Positions 1 through 10,771 of a DNA stretch of 64,000 bases are shown in pieces; the stretch's first letter is position 1, and every line of letters begins with the position of its first letter. The DNA is from Sarcocystis neurona (taxonomy: Eukaryota > Apicomplexa > Conoidasida > Eucoccidiorida > Sarcocystidae). Where the stretch lies: positions 4,096,019 through 4,160,018 of the forward strand of contig KL647289.1 in the NCBI GenBank assembly GCA_000727475.1. Direction: 5' to 3'. Under the pieces are notes generated by a model. That model was given only the letters and a program-made list of their open reading frames with translations. It was not told the origin of the DNA and did not search any database. Position numbers and translations under genes: made by a program.

Positions 1-3000
1 TGCTGTTGGGGTGTGGAAGAAAGACGAAAGCAGGCTGTAGGGCTCCTGCGCTACAATCTCTGGACTTCTCGCTCTGCGGCGTTGGTGAACGTGGGCGTTT
101 AATGTCCTTCCTTCTCTCCTAGAAGCATACAACGCACCCATCTACCGGCGTATAAATAAAGATATACATATATATGCACATATATGTATATATATATATA
201 TATCTTGTTCGCGCGCTACGTTGCTCTTGAACTTCATGTGATATGTGCGCACGTGTGTACATTACGAATACGTCGCCGGTCAGTGTACTATTTCTGCAAG
301 CCACAGGGGTGTGGATGATCTGTAGCTCCCTTATGAAGCGTTACAGCCACACGGGCCTGTATGTAAGCGTACGTGTGTATCGTACGCCTCTAAGGAAATT
401 CTTACACACACTGGATCCGAATACACTGAGGTAGTTCCACTGAAGTATGCGACTCACATATAAACGTCTATAGGATGGGCATCCGTAATAGAGCAGCAGA
501 AATAGTGCTCTTCGCTGTGAGACGCAGAGGAGGTGACCCGTGTCAATATATCCATTCAGCGCGCAGCAGAATACGAATACATGTGTTCACACAAAATGAG
601 ATGACATTTATGCACCCAAGTATGTGGTTGCACGGAGCTTTTCGCTAATGGGGATCACCAGCCTCCGCAATTACTTTGAGAGAGACCGCAAGCATGCCCT
701 TTCACTGTTGACGGCAGCTGCGGAACGAAGCTAACGCGGCCTCACGTACACATGCGCGATTTGTGCCGACTACACATTTGCGTATGGCATGTATGTTTTT
801 TTGAGCATTTACGTGACAGCAGCTATATATCTCCGGAGTGAGCGATTTTCCTCACGCTAGTGAATGCATCGAAGCACTGCGGGAGATTTTGAGCAAGACT
901 CATGCTTCGCGGTGACACGGTCTTACGACAGCACCGTCGTTTTTTGTTTTTCTTTTTCCGTTCGAGCTGCTTTTCCTCAGCTGCTCGGTCGCTCGGTCCC
1001 CTTTTCTCTCTTCTCTTCCCCGGCACCAGTTTTGCACCCTTCATGTGTTTTCTCCATTTTTCTGCTTGTCGGCGGGCGATTTCCTTGACGTTCCGTCAGC
1101 GACGTTCACGTCATCGCAGCTGTCCCTCTCTTTTACGCGGAAGGTCGACGAGAATTTCAAGCACATTCCACGTTCGCAACTACGGTTCCTTTGCACAGAG
1201 GCTTGCCTCTTGAAAAAAGCTGTCTTTCTCCCGAATTTTGGACCCGATATCTTTTTCTCCTCCCAGCTGCGGTAGGGAAGAAAATGGTGGTAATTCATTT
1301 ATGCAGTGACCAGTTCCTTGTACTGTTGCAGCTAGACTCGACGATGTTCGAAACGGCAAACTGCGGAGTTACCGCTCTGTTGGCGGACAACAAAGGGCAA
1401 TGTCGTCGTCTTTGTAGTCTGCCCCTTTCCCTGTGTATGTGTGCACGGCACAACAAATACAAGTGTTGAGTTTACAGGACTCGCAAGTCTTCAAGGAAAT
1501 ATATACTGAAATCACTGAGAGAGCTGCTAAAGAAGTGACAAACAACACTCATATGGGATATAAAGATAAAATAGTGCGGTGAAGGGTGGAAAATTTCCCA
1601 ATCAACTCTCGTCCGTAATTCCCGCACATATTCGTAAGAAAGCCACTTACTTTGTGTTGTCTCTTGCGTTGCACTTGCGTCCTACGAAGGAAGCTTTCTG
1701 ATGTTCTCCTGGATCACCAAATCCCCGACTGGATACGAAAAAATTGTCCGTTCCTTTCTTTACCGGGTAGAGCTACTTACATAGAATTCGTGTGATTCGT
1801 TCCGCATAACATACCTTTTTCTGTTTCATCCTGGTGTTGCAGATGTGTTTGTCTCAGAGCAGTTCAACTCGTGTGCAACAGTTCTTCTCTTCGTATTTCG
1901 TGGAAGCACCATATGCGGGAAAATCTACATAAATAGCTCTCCATGCGTCTGACTCCGTTTGCTCTTTTCTCTGTGAATGACTGTGCCCCCATGGACGTCA
2001 TGCTTCATCCCTATATATGTGTGTCTATATGTACACGTGTAGCTCTGGATTCCCCGTGCAAAATCGCTTTTATCCAACTGTACGTGTAGGTAGCTTGCTG
2101 TGTATTCAGAGCCTTCCCGTATAGAAATAATTTCCTGTACTACCAAGGGCCTACCAAGTAGTAAATCACTTTCCACGCGCATCCGTGGCTGTTGTCCACC
2201 CAACGATACAATTCTTTTCTCTTGGGGAAGCGCTACGGCTTGTTTTCTGCATACAGAAACAACGGACGAAGGCGTCCGTTCCCCTGCGGCCATGCGCGCA
2301 ATGTGGTAAGCACGTGACGACGCGTACAGCAGATTTTTCTCTCTTTCGTCTGTCCCTCTCCATATATGCGTATGTACATACAAATGCTTAACGCAAGAAA
2401 AAAGGAGCACAGCAATCCGTAGAAGGCGTCCTCGTCTGTATATCTCCCCTTCCTCATCACCAGACTTGGGCTTTTTAACGTACGGTCTGCTTCCTCTGCC
2501 TCAGAAAGTTGGTTTACAGTTTACGTATATAATCGCGAATAACAGAAATGCTATAGCGTACTGTGTATATGCCTGTGTTCGCATGTAAGTATACACTTAC
2601 ACATACGTGTATATCTAGATATATTTCTCGCTGCCGTTGCTGCGCCTTCACGGTGCTGCAGCTGCTTGTAGCAACGGGTACGTATGCAAGCCCTCGCGAG
2701 TGCTGCCGTCTTAATATGCTCATATATATATATATATAAGTATGTATACACACGTGTGGAATGTAGTTAGCATGGAGAGCTAGTTGCTCGGCTGAGGGCT
2801 CCCGGTTGTGCTTGTGTTGCTGCGTAGGAAGCTTCAGTATTTACTTCTCCCTGCGCGGGTGCCGTTCATCTCTGTTCCTGCTGGCGCCGTTGCTATTTTT
2901 CGAGGAGATGTGTCGCCATTTTGTGTTGTTGGCGCTCGAAGACTTGTCGCTGGTTGCTGCTGGCTCCGTGTGCTGGTGAAACTGCTCGCAGTGTTTCTTC

Positions 3001-3134
3001 TTCTTCTGCTGTTACTGGCGCTGCTGTTGCAGCAGCCTCGTTTTAGGTGGTGTCCCTGAGGATGGGAGCGGATGACCTGGGGACTGCCGTCGAGTCCTGG
3101 GGCCTCTCCTTCTACAACACGCGCACTACGCTGA
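1..3134. other. 5' flank of the ARF-GEF gene, no supported gene
   Basis: No gene could be supported here. Open frames are short, overlap on both strands and lack homology I recognise. The stretch holds (TA)-rich microsatellites near 160-205 and 2715-2745, and a strongly pyrimidine-rich segment at about 935-1060. The last part (2.8-3.1 kb) is GC-rich with CTG triplets and may be promoter or 5' UTR of the downstream gene. An untranslated or short coding first exon could lie here unseen. Confidence 0.5.
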
Positions 3135-3449
3135 GGATCGCCTTTTTCTTGCTGCTGTCGGTGCCTTAAAGCACCATGGGATGCATGTGTTGCCGCGGCT
3201 GCCACACGAACAGCAACAGCAGGAGCAGCAGCGCCACCAGGAGCTGTGACTGGGGAGGAGGAGGAGCAGCAGCAGCTGCATCAGGAGCAGCAGCTGCAGC
3301 ACACCAGAACGAGCAGTAGCAGCTTTGAGGAGAGTCCCAGCAGCAGTTCATCGGCAGGTCTGACGGGGCTGTGTGAGCAGCTGCAGCAGCAGTTTGAGCA
3401 GCAGCAGGTCAAGGTCTGCGGGAAGACGCAGGTTGTTTTCCACGACGAC
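3135..3449 (+). other. Unresolved 5' end of the ARF-GEF coding region
   Basis: The frame used by exon 1 is open from 3135 (after a TGA at 3132) but has no ATG until 3450. Codons 3246-3449 already read as Glu/Gln/Ser-rich protein with the same CAG texture as the confirmed exon, so coding probably starts upstream. An ATG at 3176 sits in an excellent Kozak context (CACCATGGG) but is in another frame, reading MGCMCCRGC and reaching TAG near 3315. A short intron or an assembly indel in the CAG repeats could join it to exon 1. Confidence 0.4.
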
Positions 3450-6400
3450 ATGCAGCTGGTAGTATCAGCGGTGATGTCACCTGACGAAGCTTCTGGCCAT
3501 CCTGCTGCTGCTGGTGCTGCTGCCTCTTCTCCCTTTGAAGGCGGGGGTCTGCAGATGCTTGCAGCAAGTGTCGACACTGCGCGTGCTGGTGCTGCACGTC
3601 CCGCTGGTGATGTTATTGAGGGAGAGGAAGATCCCCATGCGGCACACGGAGACACATCCCGTGTCTTTGCTGCAGGGACAGGGGACTGGAACGGTGCCCC
3701 TGCAAGCATCAGCAGCAGCAGCAGCAGAAAGGAAGAGTTTTCCCTTGCGGGTGCCTCCCGCCCGTGTGCTGCTGCTGTATCTGAAGCAGCCAACAAGGAT
3801 GCTTCCGCTGCTTTACCTGACGCTGGCGGTCCCGCCGCTGCTGCAGGGCGGGTGAGGTGGAACGGAGCTGCCGTTGCGGCAGATGCACCTCTGTCAGGAC
3901 TCCCGGCGACTGCCGGGGTAGCAGCGGCAGCAGCAGCTGAAGTACTGCATACTGCAGAGACGGCTGGAGCACCTCGAGCAGGAACAGGAGCTGGAGCAGC
4001 CCCACGGATAGGGCTGGCAGCTGACGCAGAGCGACCCGGAGGCAATGGACCAGACACTGCAGCTGCACAACTGCATGCCGCAACAGGTGCACCACGTACC
4101 GACACGGGTGGAAACGAAGGGCACGCGCTGTCGACAAGTAAAGCAGCAGCAGCCCCAGAGGCGGTCGAGACAGCAGCAGATGCGATCGCAGCAGGTGCGG
4201 CTGACGGGGCTACAGCTACAACACTCGAGTCTGCAGCGGCAGCAGATGCTGCGACGGCAGCGGATGCTGCGACGGCAGCGGATGCTGCGACGGCAGCGGA
4301 TGCTGGAACAGCAGCAGGAGCAGCGCCCCCACGAAGACCAGTGTCTCTTGGGGAAGCAGCAAAAGCAAGCAAGATGACAGCAACGACCGCAGCAGTTCCC
4401 GCGGGTGCAGCGATGGCGGTAGTGCCTTCAGCCCAGGAAGGTAAGCAGGTGGATGCATTAGGTGCCGGGTCAGGAGCAGCACAGAGACTCCCAGTAGCGG
4501 GACCGTCGTCAGTAGCAGAGAGGGACACTTGCGTGGACGTGATGTCGCCTTCAGCTCCTGCAAAAGGGCAAGAGGAAGCGGGCAGCACCACGTCTTCGGG
4601 CAATATTGACAGCACCAGCGGGCACGTCAAAATTCAAACCAACAGCGGCGACGTTGCTAGGAGAGAGCGCAACAACAGCAGCAGCAGTCGCGCTGCGAGC
4701 AGTGGGATCAGCAGTGTGTGGTGCAGCAGTGACAGCGCTGGCCCTCGTCCTGGCAGCAGCGTCCCGGAGGGGGGGGTTTCGACCTCTATGATTGCGTATC
4801 TGCGCAAGTCGCTGGAAGCTTTAGAGAAGGCGAGTGCGTCCTGCAGGAAGCCGAAGGCACTCCGAGAGGCATGCAGCCGCGCCCTCGCTGCGTTTGATCG
4901 GCTGCTGCTGCGCCGCAGCGGTTGCTTCAGTGACAGCAGCACTAGCGGTGCTGACAGCACGAGTGACGGCGGCAGCGGAGGCAGAAGCGTAACTGGCTGG
5001 TCTCGTCGTCCGGTGCTTCAAGGAGGGGGGAGCAGCGGGGAGGGGTTTCGCCTGTCTTTGTCGTCTCAGCTGCGCCTTTTGTGGGGCGGGGGGGGCGGCG
5101 GCGGGGGATCAGCGCCGGGTCTTGGAGCCACAGCGTTAGAGCGCACTGCAGAGTCGACTAGCGGGAAGGGCGAGAAGAAGCAGCAGGACGCCGAGGACCG
5201 TACCGGACATGGCGAGGAGCTGCTGCTGTCCAAACAAGCAGCAGCCGAAGCAGAGCAGCTTGCGGATTTGGAGACGTTGTGTGAACCCTTCTGTCTGGCT
5301 TGCGACAGCCGCAATCCCAAGCTGCAGTTACCAGCACTTGACGGCATACATCGGCTACTTGTTACTGGCTTCATTGTTACTGCTTTAAGACCCGAACATT
5401 CGATCTCTGCTCCTTCCTCCTCTTCCCTCTGTGCTGCAACAGCACCCGCGCACCCAGCTGCCCCTCGCGCTGCGATGCTGTCTGTTCCTCCTGGACGTGC
5501 TGCTGCTGTGACAAGTCTGTCTCCGAGTCGTGCTGCTGCGGATCGCTTCGCTGGAACTGATGATCGGGATGCGGTTGAGGGCGGTTCCGGTGCGACTGGT
5601 TTTCGTGCGGCTGCTGGTCGCCGTGCAGTGGCTGGGAAACATGGGGAGGCAGATTCACCGGGTGAGTTGCACAAGGAGCAGCAAAAAGAGGCTTGGGAGC
5701 GTTCGTTGTCTGCCGAAGCTGCTGCTGTGTCGCTGGGTACTCCACGAGGAGGGAGAAGCAGCAGGAGCACGAACAGCAGCAGTAGACGCAGCAGCGGCAA
5801 GAACAGTAGGCGTGCAGAGGAGTCGCCGAAGCGGCAGGGAAGCCAGGAGCAGCAGCAACCGCGACGTGAAGTGTCCGACGGGTGGAGATTGAGCGCCTCA
5901 GCAGCAGCAGCGGCAGTGGCAGCAAAGAGCCACGCACGGATAATAGCGCTTGTCGACTCCATAGTACAGAGCGTGTGCAACTGCTGCAGCTGTACAAACG
6001 ACGAGACAGTCGTGCTGCAGGTGTTGCGCTGTTTGCTGACAGCTCTCACGTCCCCGCTAATGCAGCTGCACGGGGCTTCACTCCTGGCAGCAGCAAGGAC
6101 GCTGTTTTCTGTCTACAGCAGTCTACAGCGCTCTCAGGAAAACCAGCGGACAGCCCACGCTGCGCTGCTGCAGACGGTGTACACAGTAGCCCAGAGACTC
6201 GAGTTTCAGGCTCCTCCTCCCTTGTTGGTGCCATACCCTTGCCCTCAGCCACAGCAGCAGCAAACGGAGCAGGTGCCAGAGACGCAGCAGCAGCTCGATT
6301 TGGATGGAGACGCACAGCAGCAGGAGCAGGACCGACCCACGGGAGAACAGCAGCAGCGCCAGGGCAGAGAGACGCAGGAGCACCAACAGGGAGGGATCCA

Positions 6401-7850
6401 GCAACAGCAGCAGGAGAAAGCGAACGAGGTACGAAAGATGGCCCAGCAGCAGGAGCAGGGGGGAGAACAGCATTTGGTGGAGGAGACGGCCTGGTCTGCG
6501 CCTGAAGCGTTGCACCGCCACAGATCCGACTTGTGCGGCAGCAGCAGCAGCCGAAGCAGCACACGCAGCAGCACCAGCGGCGGCACGCTCCAACTGTCTA
6601 GGCGAGCGCGCTCTGCTGCCTGTCTGCCGTCGTCATCAGCACTGCAGCGGCATCAAGGGCTGGCAGGTCTTGCGACAGAAGCAGAAAGGACAGCAGAGTC
6701 GGCGCCAGATATACCAGCCACAGGGGACGCTGGGACTGCGGGAGCGGCGGCAGCTACCGTCAAAAGGAAGCGGCGCGCACCAGCGGTAAACGCAGGAGTG
6801 GCAACAGCGGCGCAAGCAGTAGCCGCCGCGCGAACAACAGATGAGAAGATAGGCGCTGGAACAGAGAGGCGGGCTAGACTGCTTTACCTCAGCAGCAAGG
6901 AAACACCGCCAAGGGCAGCCAAAAGCACGTACGGCTGGTGCGTCGTCTGTCATCGATCGGCCAAGCAGTACTGTGCAGACAGCGGATACCCAGTATGCAG
7001 TCGCGCGTGCAAGCGTTTGAATTTGCGCGCTCTGCATGGAAGCCGCCGCTCTCAGCAGCAGCAACAGAAAGTCACGGCGGAGTCTTCTTCTGTTGTTGAA
7101 AACGATGCTGGTCGCAGCGAATTTCTCGCTGGCGCACCCGCCACACCCGCGTCCTCTGCAGTTCAGGTGGAAGCAAGTGCCACACCGCCACCTGCTGCTG
7201 TGCCAACCTCGCCTGCAGCGTCGGACTCGTATGTGGATGGCCCAGCAGCCTCTGGTGCTGCTGGTGCACCGTCTCCCGGTGCCTCTTGTGCGCCTGCGCG
7301 AAACGCAGGTGAAGTCTCGCTTGATGCAGCTGCCGCACGCGGGGAGACGGCGACAAAAGGAGGAGCAACAGCAGAGCGTCAACAGCGCAGACCAGTGCAT
7401 TGCGGCGCAGACTGCGCTCAATCGAGTCTCAGTGGGGCTGTTGCAGACTCCGGAGGAGCAGGTGGAACTTCGGCGTCCCGGATGAGTGTGCAGCAACGGG
7501 ACGTGCTGCTGCTGCTGCAGGCCTTGTGTCGTCTAGCTATGGTGGGGGAGGCCGACGGCAGCGCAGCGGGCGGAACCTGCTCTTCACTGTTGGCGCCGGC
7601 GGGTGTTCTCTCAGGAAGCAATAGCAGTAACAGCGAGAGCAGTAGCGGTGGCCTGAACAGCCTGCATGTGGCCAGCAGCAGCGCAGGAGCAGCCGGAGGA
7701 GCGAGCAGCAGCATGCTTGCTGGCGTGGGCAGCTTCGTTGGAGGAGGTGGCGAAAGAGGAGGCGGAGGGGCTGCAGCAGACGTGGCAGCGAAGAAACGCA
7801 GAATGGCCACCCGAAGACTCGCCTTGGAGCTTATTTTCGTCATCCTGCAG
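3450..7850 (+). CDS. ARF-GEF exon 1: DCB domain, zinc knuckle, start of HUS
   Basis: The frame is open to 7958; the exon ends at CTGCAG|GTAGAA, phase 0. About 440 low-complexity residues (Ala, Ser, Gln) come first. The DCB domain then begins near 4788 ([16 protein letters not shown]) and continues with [15 protein letters not shown] near 5280 and [20 protein letters not shown] near 6015, all standard DCB blocks. A CxxC-x7-C-x7-CxxxC cluster lies at 6939-7011. The HUS region starts with [14 protein letters not shown] (7500) and [12 protein letters not shown], which runs into the splice site. The first in-frame ATG (3450) is used only as a conservative boundary. Confidence 0.85.
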
Positions 7851-10391
7851 GTAGAAGATAACGCGGCACCCCAGCGAGGGGCTCTGACACGCGCAGCAGC
7901 AGCGGTGCTGCGAAGAGAGCACAAGCACGAAGATGACGAAGCAGAGACAGCAGCGTGATGCAGCAAATGCAGCAGCAGGAAGTCAGTAGGAGCAGGACGA
8001 AAAGAAAGCGACAAGCGCAGTGGGGCAACAGTAGGAGCAAGAACCGCAGCAAGTGTGGCAGGAGCAGCCGCGCTGGCACAACCACCGACAGCGTAGACCA
8101 AGCAACCGGAGGGCCTATTGTTGCAGGAGATCGGCAGCGAGACGTTCTGTTTCCACTGCTCTGCTGTTCGTATATATTCATGTAGCAGCACAGCAGAGGG
8201 TACAAGCTGCTGTAGTATGCGCTCGTCCTGAGGTGTGGGGACTGTCCCGTCTAGCAGACACCGCTAGTGCTGTGCTGTGCATCAGCCCGCCTAGGGATGG
8301 CCTCGTCTGCTTTGCTGAGCGACGGCTGCACAAATGCCCTCGGCCTGAACTGCCGACAAGCTTCTTAGAAGAATCCTTTCTCTCTGTTCTTTCACCGAAC
8401 TATCTGCTGTTCGATGGTGTAATTGCGGTGGCGCGCGGCTCCGGTGCCAACGCTGCTTCGTGTCTCCACACGACTGCAGCAGCTGTTGGACTGCCGCGAC
8501 TGCCCTTCAGACACTCGGGCGACTGGGGCGCAACCGTGCGATGGAGCGTAGCTTGTCGGAGGGTTGTTTCATATGGAAGGGGGTCTGGCGTTTGTAGGGG
8601 TTCCCGAGGTCTTTTGCCCGGATGTCGATCTATCGCATCGGGACAGCGGGGCAGAGATGGGAAGTGCAGTCTATTACTATTCTCGTCTTGTACGTTTCCG
8701 TGTCCGCCTGTTGCGACGGACGTCGTGGTTGTACGCAGCATTCGTGGGCGGCAGAAGCGTTCCAGCGCCTGTTGTTGCCGGGCTGCAGACACCCTCGTCG
8801 TGCGTATCGATGCCCGCTGTTGTTGCTGTACTTTCCTCTCAAAGCATCGTGGGTACCCGGTGTCACTGCTCCTGCTGTTACACTCCCGCACTCTTCTTTT
8901 GCATGTACACACACATACACATACATATATGTATATATGTATTGATTTCCCGACCTATCTGGGTAGGCCTCTTTGCAGTGGTGTATAGGTAAACACATGT
9001 GTACATGTACACACGTACGTATGCATATATATACGTATACGATGTAATAAGGATGGAGATGCTGGGTTGCTGCGTGGCTGCTGTTGTAGACGCACTCCTG
9101 TTCGTTTCTGCGACGTTGTTGTCGCTGCTGGTTGTTGGTGTGACTTCCCTGCTGCATTGTCACCGGTGCTACCACGTTTTGTGCTGCTGCGGTGTGCCTG
9201 CCGTCGGTTTGCTGTGTCGTCCTGCTGCGGTGCTGCTGGGCAGACGTGTGGGCAGAGCTTGCGCTGCAGCAGAGCGTTCCTGGCCTTCGTGAAGCAGCAG
9301 CTCTTCTTCTGTTTGATCAAGAACGTCGTGGCGCCGCCGCTGTGTCCGATCACCCTGAAGATATTCCTGCGGCTCGTGACCCACCACCACGTAGGTCTGC
9401 TGTCGTTTTCCATCCCTCAGCTAGCCGCTGCCTCACTGGCCAGCTCATCACACAGTTACCCGTCCAGCTGACTAGCCACTCCTTTGGCGATGTGACTCGA
9501 TGGTCGAGCTTCGCTGCCTGAACGTCTGCATGCTGTCTCTCTGCCGTGCATCTGCGTGGCAGATCTGTCTGACAGCTGGCTATCTCTTCCTGTGCCCCCC
9601 GGACAGTCACTCCTGTAGTTACGCGTTTATGTTGAACGGCACCCTTGCGTCTACTACACTATCTACATGTGCCTGGCTAGTTTTCTGGATGGCCACCGAA
9701 CGCGTGGTGAATCAGCCGCTTTGCATGCATCTCGTAAGAAATGCCTGTGGGACTTCCTAGTCCTTCGCTGGTGCGCGGTCGCGGTGAGACATGTTGCCGG
9801 CTAGCGCTCGTGTGCGCGGCTACTTGCAGACGCAGCGGTTCAGGCGACCTGTCTCCCACGCCTGTGATTGGCCGGCCACGCTGAAGAGCAGGTAGCTACT
9901 GAGCTCGTCAGGAGCGGTTCTTCTGGCCAGCTAGCCACCTGATTCGTTCGCGGCCCCTTAGTATATACATGTATATATATATACACATGTTTATATATAT
10001 GTATGCATATTTTTCTTGTACGTGAGTGTGGCCTACACTGTTTGATAGTAGGATCAACAGGAGAACTTCCGCCCCCTTCCGCACTTCATAGGCAACGTGC
10101 CACGCGCTGCTGCTGCTTGTTTATCCCCGCCACCCTGGCACGCTCGAGCCACTTGCCAGCGCCTCTGTGCAGACGCGATGCCTGCTGCTGCTTCCAAGAT
10201 GGGAGTCGGGCACGGGGAGGCGGCGGCTGCTTCTCCATGCCCGACTCCTTCGGCGCAGAACCGGGCGAAGAGCTCTGCACTCGCCATCGTGTGGCGTGGA
10301 TCGTGTATCCTTTGCACTGCCGTACACGTATGTCGCGTTGTTCGGGTAGCTACCTACCGGCAGTGTGAAGCATATTAACTGCTGTACACGA

Positions 10392-10426
<35 letters not shown>

Positions 10427-10740
10427 TCTACCTGTTTCTATCCGTGTCTTTATCGGTCTGCGTATGTGAGTATCTATTCGTCCGTGTAGCCTCTGTCTAC
10501 ACGTGTATACACACGTCGCTGTGCGTGCAGTCCACCACAACGCTGTGAGCGTCCACCTACGAGGTGGTGTTCATTTCTTAACAAGAGGATGGCAGCCGTA
10601 CTTCCGAGGGCGTAAATATCGACTCCTACACAGGCTACGAACGTAATGCTAGTGGCCGCTACAGGCTATTCATATATATATATATGTATATCCATGTGTG
10701 ATAAACGTGCTCTCGATCACCGTGGGGCATGATTGCAAAC

Positions 10741-10771
<31 letters not shown>

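Noticed and set aside
3281..4630. 449-codon minus-strand frame opposite exon 1
   Set aside because: CAG repeats have no stops in any of the six frames, so long antisense shadows are expected; the sense strand carries conserved DCB blocks.
8053..8988. 311-codon open frame in intron 1, plus strand
   Set aside because: The HUS homology passes without a gap from exon 1 to exon 2, and this frame has no family match.
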